A DNA stretch of 32,539 nucleotides from Paraburkholderia sp. C35 (GTDB lineage Bacteria > Pseudomonadota > Gammaproteobacteria > Burkholderiales > Burkholderiaceae): the NCBI RefSeq assembly GCF_003121405.1, contig NZ_QBUY01000105.1:1-32539 (forward strand), in the 5' to 3' direction. This document shows positions 23,948 through 32,433 of the stretch, piece by piece. Positions within the stretch are counted from its first letter, which is position 1; every line of letters starts with the position of its first letter. Made by a program: the position numbers and the translations under genes. The notes beneath the pieces were generated by a model that was not told the DNA's origin, ran no database searches, and saw only the letters and a program-made list of their open reading frames with translations.

Positions 23948-25099
23948 TTAGAACTTGTGGCGGATTGCTGCGCGGAACGCGAGCTGGTTCGACGTCGACG
24001 ACGGCGCCTGCGTGCCGAGGATGAACGCGTTGTCCATGATCGAGTTCGTCTTGTCGCCGGCTACCTTCTGGTACTCGCCCTGTACGTAGAAGTCCGTGCG
24101 CTTCGAGATGTTGTAGTCCGCCATCAGGCCGACCGAGTGAACCTTCGGCTTTTCGCCGCCCGTCGATGCATCGTAGTTCTCGAGCGTGTACACATATTGG
24201 CCGCCGACATAGAACTCAGGCGTCACCTGGTACTTTGCGTTCAGTTCGAAGTTCTGGAACTTGAGGCTGTTCAGCGTCGAGCCAGCAGCGACGATTGCGC
24301 CCGGCGTGCCGAGATAGCCGTTGCCCGTCGGGTTGTGATAGTTCGAGTTCGTGTAAGCGAAACCGACCGTCGCCGAGCCGAACGTGTAGTTGATGCCTGC
24401 GCCGAACACGCGCATACGTTGGGCGAAGAAGCTGGCGTCGTTGGTTGCGATGGCGCCGCCCGACGTTGCGCCCGTGTTGTTCGCCTGCAGGTACGCAGCG
24501 GCGAGCAGCAGGCCGCCCGTCGTGTACTGCGCGCCGAAGCTGTATTGACGGTTGTTCGCGAAGTTCACGTCATTGCTGAAGCTATACGTGCCGCCGAACT
24601 GGAAACCGGCAAAATCCGGGCTCGCGTACTTGATCGTGTTGTTGACGCGGAACGAGTTGTCCGTGTTGTCGTTATCGAACGGATGCGAGAACAGATAGCC
24701 CGACCAGTTGCCGTTCGACGTCGTCTGTGCGAGGTAATCGACGACGGAGTCGTACTGACGGCCCAACGTCACGGTACCGAAGCGGTCATTCGACACGCCG
24801 ACATACGCCTGGCGGCCAAACATGCGCCCGCCCTGCCCCAGACGACCACTGTTCAGGTCAAAGCCGTTTTCCAGCTGGAAGATTGCCTTGTTGCCGCCGC
24901 CCAGATCTTCTGCGCCTTTCAGGCCCCAACGGCTGCCTTGTGCATAGCCGCTTTGCAATTCGACGACGCTATGACCGCCAACGCTATTCGTATAGTTGAC
25001 GCCTTCGTCGATCACGCCATACAGCGTGACACTGCTTTGTGCGAATACGGGCGCAGCAAATGCCGCCGTAGCAGCCAGCGCAATGACCTGTTTCTTCAT
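23948..25099 (-). CDS. Gram-negative trimeric porin (Burkholderia OpcP/Omp38 type)
   Basis: This 383-residue outer-membrane general-diffusion porin has a signal peptide ending FA|QSS (residue 20/21). The mature start QSSVTLYGVIDEGV is the classical opening of Burkholderiales porins, followed by LQSGYAQGSRWGLKGAEDLGGG and KAIFQLENGF. The C-terminus ends in a strand with terminal Phe (FRAAIRHKF), the outer-membrane sorting signal. Length is typical (about 360-390). GGAG lies about 11 nt upstream of the ATG. It is a single gene with its own terminator at 23862-23898. Codon use is strongly biased, consistent with high expression. Confidence 0.96.
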   Translation of the reverse strand: MKKQVIALAATAAFAAPVFAQSSVTLYGVIDEGVNYTNSVGGHSVVELQSGYAQGSRWGLKGAEDLGGGNKAIFQLENGFDLNSGRLGQGGRMFGRQAYVGVSNDRFGTVTLGRQYDSVVDYLAQTTSNGNWSGYLFSHPFDNDNTDNSFRVNNTIKYASPDFAGFQFGGTYSFSNDVNFANNRQYSFGAQYTTGGLLLAAAYLQANNTGATSGGAIATNDASFFAQRMRVFGAGINYTFGSATVGFAYTNSNYHNPTGNGYLGTPGAIVAAGSTLNSLKFQNFELNAKYQVTPEFYVGGQYVYTLENYDASTGGEKPKVHSVGLMADYNISKRTDFYVQGEYQKVAGDKTNSIMDNAFILGTQAPSSTSNQLAFRAAIRHKF

Positions 25100-25578
25100 T
25101 AGACGATCTCCGATTTTGGTAGATGTGTTGAGTGGCGTGTGTCTTCGATTTAAACCGTTTTCTTCGGCATGCTTAGTATTTATTCAGCTTTTTGCCGATT
25201 TACATCTACATGCGCCTGCGGTTCGGATGCATGCGACGGACGTGATGCTGCCCGAGTGGATTCATGGCGTCTAGTTGAAGAAAGAACTCGCGGGGAAATC
25301 GTTGTGAAATGCCCACGTTTGGTGCATCAATTCTTGGGATTGAATGGGTCTGTCGGGAAGGTTCGAGGGTTCTGTGCGTGCAATCGTTAAAAATTTCTTG
25401 CGGGAAACTTCCACACTGTGAATCGGAATAGTCCGATATGAGGTGCCGAAGCGTCTTCGTATCCTCTCCGCCTCGATGTAGCGCGCGTTTAAGTTGGCTC
25501 CCGTGTGTGGAGCAAGACTGGGGCGCTATTCACGCCCGAAGCGCTTCGCGCCACGGCGCCGCCACGCAGGAGACATGG
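25100..25578. other. Divergent intergenic region between porin and GlxA-type regulator
   Basis: These 479 bp carry the porin promoter and upstream control region (AT-rich, 25140-25200) and the promoter of the regulator. A TAAATACTAAG stretch on the minus strand near 25170 could hold the porin -10 box. A 6-bp-arm dyad is at 25422-25437. No convincing gene is present; an open frame running into the regulator from 25438 looks like non-coding extension. Confidence 0.45.
25422..25437. promoter_or_regulatory. Small dyad ATCGGA-N4-TCCGAT
   Basis: A perfect 16-bp inverted repeat lies about 140 bp before the regulator start, close to an AT-rich patch (25385-25400). It might be an operator for the regulator itself. 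It is short enough to be chance. Confidence 0.3.
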
Positions 25579-26565
25579 ATGCATACGAGTCGCCACACTA
25601 TTTCGCGGAATCCGGGTCAGGCTTTTGCTGGGTCGAATGACTCTCACACGCCGCAGGTGATTGGAATTGTTGTATTTGACGGTTTTTCGATGTTGCCTGC
25701 GGCGGAGGTTGCCGACGTGTTCGATAAGGCGAATCAGGTTCTCGCGGTTGGGCGCGGGGAGGTTTTTTATCAAACCTCGTTTATCTCTCTTCGAGGTGGC
25801 TGTGTTTCAAGTTCCGCACAGATCGATGTGTTGACGCACTTCCCTGTCCTGCTTAACAAAGCGCGAGCACTTTTTGTTGCGGGCGGTGAATCCGTTTTCA
25901 ATACCGCACAAGATGAGACGTTTTGTCGGTGGCTTCGGGAAACGGCTTTGGATGTCGATGACGTGTTTGCGATCGGCAATGGCGATCTGCTCCTGTCAGC
26001 CGCGGGCCTGGCGTGTAAGAAATCCCACTCGCGTGAAGACGTGGCAGTTGAAGATGCGACGCGAGTTATCGCACATCGCAATCATGCGATGCACTCCGGT
26101 CCGCGGCAGGCTCTGGAAATGATCAGACAGGACTTTGGAAACTCTGTCCTGCATCGAGTATTGCAGTTGCTGCCGGACACGCGATTTCCGGAATTGACGG
26201 CTATCACGCATGAAACCGGCAAATCGGTCCGGGAAAGGATCCTGGAGAGTGCACAGTGGATCACGCGCAACTGCAATAAGGCAATTTCTATTACGGTTGC
26301 CGCGCAGACTGCCGGGATGAGTGACCGGTCTTACTTGAGGCATTTTCGTGCAGAGATGGGAGTTAAGCCTTCGGAGCACTTACGGCGTTCGAGGGTGGAA
26401 CTGGCTGCAGCGTTGCTGAGGTCGAGTGATTTGCCCGTAGACAAAATTGCCCGACGTTGCGGACTGACGAGTGGCGAGTGTCTTGCGAGATTGTTCCGGC
26501 AGGTTTGGGATGTTTCGCCGACGGAGTATCGGAACAGGGTAAATGCGACCCAGCCAGGAGTGTGA
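25579..26565 (+). CDS. GlxA-family (DJ-1/PfpI plus AraC HTH) transcriptional regulator
   Basis: This 328-residue regulator combines a DJ-1/PfpI-like sensor domain (about 25-190; IGIVVFDGFSMLPAAEVADVFD, then ALFVAGGESVF) with a C-terminal AraC-type double helix-turn-helix (about 225-322; SITVAAQTAGMSDRSYLRHFRAEMGVKPSEHL). The start is supported by AGGAG 6 nt upstream of ATG 25579. At the nucleophile elbow the sequence is AIGNGDLLL, with Asn134 where catalytic DJ-1 relatives have Cys, so the domain should sense rather than cleave. The next gene, a lipid-linked sugar transferase, starts 52 bp downstream in the same direction. Control of exopolysaccharide synthesis is therefore plausible but not shown. 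Confidence 0.88.
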   Translation: MHTSRHTISRNPGQAFAGSNDSHTPQVIGIVVFDGFSMLPAAEVADVFDKANQVLAVGRGEVFYQTSFISLRGGCVSSSAQIDVLTHFPVLLNKARALFVAGGESVFNTAQDETFCRWLRETALDVDDVFAIGNGDLLLSAAGLACKKSHSREDVAVEDATRVIAHRNHAMHSGPRQALEMIRQDFGNSVLHRVLQLLPDTRFPELTAITHETGKSVRERILESAQWITRNCNKAISITVAAQTAGMSDRSYLRHFRAEMGVKPSEHLRRSRVELAAALLRSSDLPVDKIARRCGLTSGECLARLFRQVWDVSPTEYRNRVNATQPGV

Positions 26566-26617
26566 GTTTGCAGACTTCACACACGCGCCCTCTGGTACAT
26601 CAACAACGCTATAAACG

Positions 26618-27985
26618 ATGCTGACACCCATTTCAAAAGCCACAGATTTTTTATCGATTGCGGGCGCCGCGTATGTATCGCAGAGCATCACATATCACGG
26701 CCACGCGGAATTTTCGCATGTCGATGCTTTGCTAGGCATATTGGGCATTACACTGCCTTCCATCACGTTTCAGTTAACAAGAGTTTACCGGCCGTTCCGT
26801 AACGATTTGGCCGTCAGCATTGCAAAAGCACTCGCTGCCTGGCTCGCTGCGCAGTTCGCTCTCGCGGTTCTTTCACGTATGTACCCGGGTGCCGCCAATC
26901 GAGATAGCTGGTTGCTTTGGTGGACGGCCATAGCAGCGTGCTCACTTATCGTTTGTCGATGTGCCATTAAGGTGCTTCCGACACTTTCACGCTCATGGTG
27001 GTTCTCCCCGTCACGCATTGCCATCGTCGCGCCTTCAGGAGCGAACGACAGTCTCATTCAACGCGTCGCGAATCAAACACGAGACGCGTTTACCGCAGAG
27101 CTGATTTTCGATCCGTCGCTTACTCACGATACGGTAATCGAGCATGTTCCTGCAGTCCACAAGATCGAGTCATTGTTCAATTTTGTAAGGACCGAACGCC
27201 TTAATGAAATATGGGTTCTAAATTATCCGTTCAAACCGGTTCAGGTAGAAGTTCTGCTTCAGGAATTCAAGCACGAATTCGTCAATATTCGCGTTCTGCC
27301 GTTACTGGATGACTCCGGCCCAATAAAACCGTCTGTCGGTGACTATCGCGGCATTCCCGTCTTGAATCTTAAAGCAGCTCCGGAACGCGGTTGGTACACC
27401 ATACCGAAAGAAATTTTCGATCGTGTCTTTGCTGTCTGCGCACTCGTGCTTCTTTCTCCGCTACTTGTCATCATCGCGCTCGCAGTAAAACTATCCTCTC
27501 CCGGGCCTGTGCTATTCCGACAGTACCGGAAGGGAATGAACGGCCATGTATTTTCAATTTACAAATTCCGAACGATGTATCAAGGCGCTGACAAACAAGG
27601 AACTGTCGTCCAAGCACAGAGAGGCGACATCCGGGTTACCCGAGTCGGAAGTGTTCTCCGGAGTACCAGCCTGGACGAGTTGCCTCAGTTTCTAAACGTT
27701 TTGAACGGAGATATGTCCGTGGTCGGCCCGCGCCCCCATGCTGTCGAGCATGACGAATACTATAAAGATCGCGTTCAAGACTATATGTTTCGATACCGCA
27801 TTAAACCGGGAATAACAGGACTTGCACAAGTCAATGGATTCCGTGGCGAAACCGAGCAACTTGAAAAAATGGATGGCCGGGTGAAGCTGGATACATATTA
27901 CATCCAGAATTGGTCATTCTGGATGGATATGAAGATTATCGCGCTCACTTTGATTAAGGGCTTTTCAGGAAAATCGGCGTACTAA
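26618..27985 (+). CDS. Undecaprenyl-phosphate hexose-1-phosphate transferase (WcaJ/BceB type)
   Basis: This 455-residue inner-membrane enzyme starts lipid-linked repeat-unit synthesis for an exopolysaccharide, most likely moving glucose-1-phosphate from UDP-glucose to undecaprenyl phosphate. The N-terminal half has several hydrophobic segments (about 35-120, shorter and less regular than usual) and a CoA-binding-like middle (about 130-255). The C-terminal bacterial sugar transferase domain (about 263-455) begins with a membrane helix (268-291). It contains KFRTM (316-320), SLDELPQFLNVLNGDMSVVG (351-370), PRPH (371-374) and KPGITGLAQVNG (396-407). The ATG at 26618 lacks a clear ribosome site. 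Glucose specificity is inferred from similarity to colanic-acid and cepacian initiators. Confidence 0.9.
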   Translation: MLTPISKATDFLSIAGAAYVSQSITYHGHAEFSHVDALLGILGITLPSITFQLTRVYRPFRNDLAVSIAKALAAWLAAQFALAVLSRMYPGAANRDSWLLWWTAIAACSLIVCRCAIKVLPTLSRSWWFSPSRIAIVAPSGANDSLIQRVANQTRDAFTAELIFDPSLTHDTVIEHVPAVHKIESLFNFVRTERLNEIWVLNYPFKPVQVEVLLQEFKHEFVNIRVLPLLDDSGPIKPSVGDYRGIPVLNLKAAPERGWYTIPKEIFDRVFAVCALVLLSPLLVIIALAVKLSSPGPVLFRQYRKGMNGHVFSIYKFRTMYQGADKQGTVVQAQRGDIRVTRVGSVLRSTSLDELPQFLNVLNGDMSVVGPRPHAVEHDEYYKDRVQDYMFRYRIKPGITGLAQVNGFRGETEQLEKMDGRVKLDTYYIQNWSFWMDMKIIALTLIKGFSGKSAY

Positions 27986-28185
27986 TTATATGATTCGAAC
28001 ATAAAAAATTTCCTACCGGCAGCGGATCACCACTCCAAACTTTCAGCACGCATAGATGACCACATGCCCCGAATCCGATCGCATACACGGCCAGCATGAT
28101 TGAAAATCGGATACTTTAACCAATACTTAAATCCGCACATCAAAATTAATACGTTAACTAAAATTTAACTAACGAATCAAATTCT
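27986..28185. other. AT-rich spacer before the glycosyltransferase
   Basis: This 200-bp gap is strongly AT-rich towards its right end (28110-28185, with several TTAA/ATTAA runs), unlike the high-GC genome around it. It may carry a promoter, but I could not place boxes with confidence. No gene is visible. Confidence 0.4.
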
Positions 28186-29268
28186 ATGAGAATAATCCAT
28201 CTTGCAAACCACGTGAGAAACACGGGGAATGGGATCGTCAACATGATGATTGATCTTGCCTGCTCCCAGGCAAAGGTTGGACATGACGTTACGGTCGCAA
28301 CGTCAGGAGGAGATTTTGAGGTATTGCTCAAAAAACATGGAGTTAAGCATATACGCGTACCGCAGTCTCCAAAGTTATGGAACGCATTTAGAGCCGTGAT
28401 CGAATTTCGCCACATCCTAAGACAATGCAAGCCAGACGTCGTTCACGCACATATGGTGACGGGCGTTCTCCTGGCTCGATTCGGCACAATACGGCCAAAG
28501 TACTCGCTTATTGCAACCGTTCACAATGAGTTTCAGAAGAGTTCGTCTCTGATGAGGCTCGGTGATCGCGTTGTTTGCGTTAGCGCAGAAGTAGCGCGAT
28601 CGATGGAAACCCGGGGCATTCCCACGCACAAGCTCTCGATAGTAAGAAATGGAACAATAGGTAGTCCGCGCCGCTCCGGAAATCAGCCTACATCTCCACA
28701 ATTGCAGCGACCAAACGTTGTTACCATCGCTGGAATGTATGAGAGAAAGGGAATCAACGATCTGCTTCGGGCCTTTGCGTTAATCCGTGACAAGCATTCG
28801 CAAGCACACCTCTACCTGGTTGGTGACGGTCCCGATAAGCAAGCGATGGAAAGTGACGCGCAGGAACTAGGCCTCGGTGCGTCTGTGACCTTTACAGGCT
28901 TTGTATCCGAGCCGCGCGCCTATCTTGCCGAGACCGATATCTTCGTGCTGGCATCTCACAAGGATTCAGGTGCCCTTGCGCTAATAGAGGCTCGAGAATA
29001 CGGATGCGCGATAATCGCGACCAAGGTTGATGGTAACCCTGAGATGCTCGATTTTGGCGAGGCCGGGCTGCTAGTTCCTCCGAAGGATCCTAAATCGCTC
29101 GCGGATGCAATTACGAGCCTATTGTCGGATCCACAGGTGATTCGAGAATACCGCCAAAGGAGCCAAATAAATCTATGTGGATTCCACGTATCTGATGTGG
29201 CAAAGAATTATCTGTCAATCTACGCAGAAACGTTGTCCGAGTGCCGAAGCGCTGTTGTAAAACCTTGA
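28186..29268 (+). CDS. GT4-family glycosyltransferase
   Basis: This 360-residue GT-B fold glycosyltransferase is probably cytoplasmic or peripheral, adding a sugar to the lipid-linked exopolysaccharide unit. The N-terminal domain shows GNGIVNMMIDLACSQAKVGH and PDVVHAHMVTG. The C-terminal domain shows VVTIAGMYERKGINDLLRAF, HLYLVGDGPD and ADIFVLASHKDS-type residues followed by ALIEAREYG and GLLVPPKDPKSLADAI. The usual E-x7-E motif reads Asp-x7-Glu here (KDSGALALIEA), a mild departure. Base composition is clearly lower in GC than the cellulose genes, suggesting acquisition with the polysaccharide locus. No ribosome site stands out before the ATG. The donor and acceptor are unknown. Confidence 0.9.
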   Translation: MRIIHLANHVRNTGNGIVNMMIDLACSQAKVGHDVTVATSGGDFEVLLKKHGVKHIRVPQSPKLWNAFRAVIEFRHILRQCKPDVVHAHMVTGVLLARFGTIRPKYSLIATVHNEFQKSSSLMRLGDRVVCVSAEVARSMETRGIPTHKLSIVRNGTIGSPRRSGNQPTSPQLQRPNVVTIAGMYERKGINDLLRAFALIRDKHSQAHLYLVGDGPDKQAMESDAQELGLGASVTFTGFVSEPRAYLAETDIFVLASHKDSGALALIEAREYGCAIIATKVDGNPEMLDFGEAGLLVPPKDPKSLADAITSLLSDPQVIREYRQRSQINLCGFHVSDVAKNYLSIYAETLSECRSAVVKP

Positions 29269-29509
29269 CCCTTCTTCGCGACTACACGATAAGCACTTCA
29301 CTATCGGTTGTAATGCAGTGCGACCTCCTTTGGCAGGATGTTGAAAAGCTGCCCGCGATAGCAACCAGAACGGTGATCACGAGGTTTGCGCATGCAATTT
29401 GCCTGAGATGAGGACGAAATTTGCGGGCCATACGCATGTTTGAGGCGTACGCGCTGCGCTATCGCCACGCTGCGGCCGCTCATCGCGTCGCTCCTCGCGA
29501 CATTACGTC

Positions 29510-29765
29510 TGGTATTTGCGCCATGCGGGTCAGATTGCTCGAGCATCGTCACTTGAAATGCTCGTCGACGCGCCGGATGCGGCGACAAGCCGTTTGCCGG
29601 GTTTGACCGATCGCTTTTTCCACAGCCGAAATACTCCTCGACGCGCTTGCGGATCACCTGGCGGATCTGATAGCCGACATGCCGCGACGTGCGGACGTCG
29701 ATTGCGCTGCAGCCAGCGCAATCGACGTTGCGAATGACATGCGCCGTCACCTTGCAAGCCCGGCA
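29510..29765 (-). pseudogene. Transposase C-terminal fragment
   Basis: The minus strand reads VTAHVIRNVDCAGCSAIDVRTSRHVGYQ, then IRKRVEEYFGCGK. After a one-base shift it continues AIGQTRQTACRRIRRVDEHFK, a stop, then SNLTRMAQ. This follows the C-terminal third of IS5/IS1182-type transposases, including the region holding the last catalytic Glu (EEYFG). A frameshift and a stop break it. The open frame continues leftward to 29301 without recognisable content. Confidence 0.78.
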
Positions 29766-29766
29766 A

Positions 29767-29892
29767 TCGCTCAAGCTGGACGATTTTGTTCCGACGGATC
29801 ACCCGCTGCGGCCGGCCTGCTTACTGGTCAATGACGCGCTCAATCCGCTCAACGGGCTGGTCGGCGTGATACGTTCTTCACTGAGATCATGA
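29767..29892 (+). pseudogene. Transposase N-terminal fragment
   Basis: The plus strand reads LKLDDFVPTDHPLRPACLLVNDALNPLNGLVGVIRSS before a TGA. It matches the N-terminal block of the same transposase family. It abuts the oppositely oriented C-terminal piece within a few bases. The next expected block (EKLLRA...) is missing here and appears inverted at 30310-30450. Confidence 0.75.
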
Positions 29893-29907
29893 GCCAGGCC
29901 GATGGGG

Positions 29908-30312
29908 GGCTTGCTCTCAAGAGAGCCTTTTTCGGTGGATGGCATACTGATTCAGGCGCGGATCAGTCACAAGAGCTTCCCTGCGAAGGACGGCTCGGAT
30001 AATGAACCGCCGGCGGGCGCAACGCCAACACGAATTGGAAGGGCCAGCAGCGCAGCAACGACACGGATGAGTCTCGCTTGGCCCCGGACGCACAGTTGGC
30101 AAGAAGAGCAGAAAGAGTTCAGCGATCCTGTGCTACTACAGGAGCATACTGATGGAGAACCGCGCAGGGTTGATGGTCGGTGCGGTGGTCAGCCATGTCG
30201 ACGGTCTCGACGAACGATCCAGTGCCTTGCGGCTTCTCGACTGCTTGTCAGGTGGCCATGCGAAGACCGTGGGCGCCGACAAGGCATACGACATACGCGA
30301 GCGCGTGGCCGT
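29908..30312 (+). pseudogene. Transposase middle fragment with two frameshifts
   Basis: Three frames must be joined. The first reads LLSREPFSVDGILIQARISH and KSFPAKDGSDNEP. The second reads GGRNANTNWKGQQRSNDTDE then SRLAPDAQL. The third reads MENRAGLMVGAVVSHVDGLD then HAKTVGADKAYDIRERVAV. Together they cover the catalytic core (DG after FSV, and DKAYD) of an IS5/IS1182-type transposase. The match ends abruptly at about 30310, where the reverse-oriented fragment begins. Confidence 0.78.
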
Positions 30313-30450
30313 GGTCCCACACAACATCCTCGATCGCCAGTCCGACAAGCCATCGAAACAGCAGGTCGTACCACTCTGGCACACCCGCATGCGCTCACTG
30401 CCCACCGAATGGAACACCTGCGACAGTAGCGCGCGCAGCAATTTCATGTC
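30310..30450 (-). pseudogene. Transposase second N-terminal fragment, inverted
   Basis: The minus strand reads MKLLRALLSQVFHSVGSERM. After a one-base shift it continues VPEWYDLLFRWLVGLAIEDV and then VWDH. This is the block that should follow the N-terminal piece at 29767 in an intact transposase, yet it lies on the other strand beyond the middle piece. Confidence 0.76.
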
Positions 30451-30753
30451 GTAAACAAGGGTTCCTGCATCTCATCCATTGAGCGCATCGCATACACCGT
30501 CCGAAAAAATGAACTGAATATCCATCAGGCGCGGCCTTCAAACCCCATTTACTCAGGACCGAAATTCAACAACCTTTTATACATCGACTTTCTCGCAGAG
30601 AATCACCCCACTCAAACATCCAGACTGTTATCTGCAGTGGTGCTGACGGGAATCCACACACCGCGCTTGGCGCCCTCACCAAGCTCCGCGCAGACAGCTT
30701 GGGAGCGGCCACTCCCATCCATTGCATGGTGTGATATAACGAACGACGTGCAC
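30451..30753. other. Intergenic between IS remnant and manC, nothing assigned
   Basis: These 303 bp lie downstream of the manC-type gene (minus). A weak GGGAG/CTCCC hairpin at 30701-30716 has no T-run. I see no gene, no further transposase motif and no clear terminator. Confidence 0.4.
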
Positions 30754-32277
30754 CTAACCACGTCCATATTTATCCTCAAAGCGAACGATGTCGTCCTCAC
30801 CCAAATACGACCCCGACTGTACCTCAATAATCTCAAGCGGTATCCGTCCAGGATTCTCAAGACGATGCGTAACGCCAAGAGGGATGTAGGTCGACTCGTT
30901 CTCCGACAAAAGGAAGCTTTCCTCTCCTCGCGTGACCAATACCGTCCCACGCACGACGATCCAGTGCTCCGCGCGATGATGGTGCATCTGTAGAGACAGT
31001 TTCGATCCAGGATTCACGACAATCCGCTTAACCTGAAAACGCTCACCACTGTCGGTTGAGTCGTAACTCCCCCAAGGGCGGTACACCTTCCGATGGTTGA
31101 CCGTTAGCGCGTAAAACTCGCCTCGTACTCGATTGACTATTTTCTTCACGTCCTGCGCGGATGAGCGATCCGCGACGAGCACTGCATCACTGGTTTCCAC
31201 AACCACAAGATCGCGCGTCCCGATACACGCAACGAAGCGCCCGTCGGAATGCACAAAGGTCGATGAAGCTCCCTCGAACATGACTGGCCCACCTTGACTC
31301 GCGTTTTTCTCGTCATCTTTCGGCATAATTTGCCAAAGTGAATCCCACGAGCCCAGATCGGACCAGCCAGCTTCGACTGGCACGACAACGCTTTTGCAGG
31401 CGGAATCGCTGTTTCCGAGCTTCTCCATAATCGCGTAGTCGATCGAATCCGACGGAGACGATTTGAATGCTTCGCCGTCTAAACGCACAAACTCCCCGTC
31501 AGAGACGCTTTTCCGAAATGCAGTCTCACAAGCATCAAGTATCTCTCGCCGGCAAGACTTCACAGCACGCATCCAGATGCTTGCTCGTACAATGAAAATT
31601 CCGCTATTCCACCAGTATTGTCCAGACTCGACATATTGTGTCGCGACGTCAGGAGGAGGCTTTTCAACAAAGCCGTCTAACCAACGCGCATCGTTTGCAT
31701 CGTCGTCGCTTAATGCCTCGCCCAATCGAATGTATCCATATCCGGTTTCCGGAGAAGTAGGCACTACGCCGAGCGTAACCAGATGCCCTTTCGCAGCCTC
31801 TTTCACGCCAATATCGACGGCAGTCTGAAAGCCAGAAAGATCTTGAAACGCATGATCTGCGGGCATCACAACCATGATGCCGTCGTCGTCTGACTCGATA
31901 ATCGAAAGGGCCGCAACCGTTAGTGCAGGCGCGGTATTTCGCGCCACGGGTTCGAGCATCAGCTTGTATGATTTTCCGCTCGTTCGGAGCTGCTCCGAGG
32001 TGGTAAAGCGATGCTCCTCGTTACACACAACAACCACACGAGGTGCAAGCTCGTATTTAAAATCAACTCCGTCCAGACGGCGCGCCGTTGACTGAAGCAA
32101 CGTTTCATCTCCCATCAGGGAAAGTAGTTGCTTCGGGCATTGCTCACGAGACACCGGCCATAGGCGAGTGCCTGATCCGCCGGCCAGAATGACAGTATGA
32201 ATTTTTATTGACTTGTCCGATGGACTGTCGACAACAGATGATTTTCTATCGACCTGTGGCTCGAATAGTTCAGCCAT
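30754..32277 (-). CDS. manC: Mannose-1-phosphate guanylyltransferase/mannose-6-phosphate isomerase
   Basis: This 507-residue bifunctional cytoplasmic enzyme converts fructose-6-phosphate to mannose-6-phosphate and mannose-1-phosphate plus GTP to GDP-mannose. The ATG at 32277 (MAELFEP) has GGGAG about 9 nt upstream. The N-terminal nucleotidyltransferase domain shows GGSGTRLWP (33-41), the PKQ that follows, and FVEKP (203-207). The C-terminal type II isomerase cupin shows RPWG, QMHHHRAEH (430-438) with metal-binding His residues, and the usual IPLGVTHRLENPG. An extra 20 or so polar residues precede the first beta strand. It is transcribed opposite to the sugar transferase and GT4 genes, with the IS remnant between them. 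It would feed a mannose-, fucose- or rhamnose-containing exopolysaccharide (compare bceA/algA/cpsB). Confidence 0.95.
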   Translation of the reverse strand: MAELFEPQVDRKSSVVDSPSDKSIKIHTVILAGGSGTRLWPVSREQCPKQLLSLMGDETLLQSTARRLDGVDFKYELAPRVVVVCNEEHRFTTSEQLRTSGKSYKLMLEPVARNTAPALTVAALSIIESDDDGIMVVMPADHAFQDLSGFQTAVDIGVKEAAKGHLVTLGVVPTSPETGYGYIRLGEALSDDDANDARWLDGFVEKPPPDVATQYVESGQYWWNSGIFIVRASIWMRAVKSCRREILDACETAFRKSVSDGEFVRLDGEAFKSSPSDSIDYAIMEKLGNSDSACKSVVVPVEAGWSDLGSWDSLWQIMPKDDEKNASQGGPVMFEGASSTFVHSDGRFVACIGTRDLVVVETSDAVLVADRSSAQDVKKIVNRVRGEFYALTVNHRKVYRPWGSYDSTDSGERFQVKRIVVNPGSKLSLQMHHHRAEHWIVVRGTVLVTRGEESFLLSENESTYIPLGVTHRLENPGRIPLEIIEVQSGSYLGEDDIVRFEDKYGRG

Positions 32278-32433
32278 AGAAATGCTCCCTAAAGTTAAAA
32301 TCGCGCGCAAGCTTCATTTCGCGCAGACGATCCAGTGTTCGCAGCGAAGCATCGCGTGAGATCGTTGCCGCTCTTAAAAGATGGTTGCATGGCGATTCAT
32401 CAAGTCGTTCCGATGCACATCGCGTCGTTCAAC

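Larger units (their letters stand above)
29300..30455. mobile_element. Scrambled remnant of an IS5/IS1182-type insertion sequence
   Basis: Four separate pieces of one DDE-transposase family can be read here in mixed orientation (individual entries below). Left to right they are: C-terminal piece (minus), N-terminal piece (plus), middle piece (plus) and second N-terminal piece (minus). Each contains frameshifts or stops, so no functional transposase remains. I could not define terminal inverted repeats or target duplications; the borders are approximate. The family call rests on remembered motifs (LDDFVPxDHPLR, LLFRWLVGL, FSVDGxLIQAxxSHKSF, DKAYD, SAIDxRTxRHxGY). Confidence 0.8.

Noticed and set aside
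25119..25209. 8-bp inverted repeat GTAGATGT / ACATCTAC flanking the porin promoter zone
   Set aside because: Arms are 75 bp apart and short; this can occur by chance and has no other support.
29301..29774. Taking the minus-strand frame as an intact small gene
   Set aside because: Only its first part matches a transposase C-terminus, it contains a frameshift relative to the family, and the remainder has no recognisable content.
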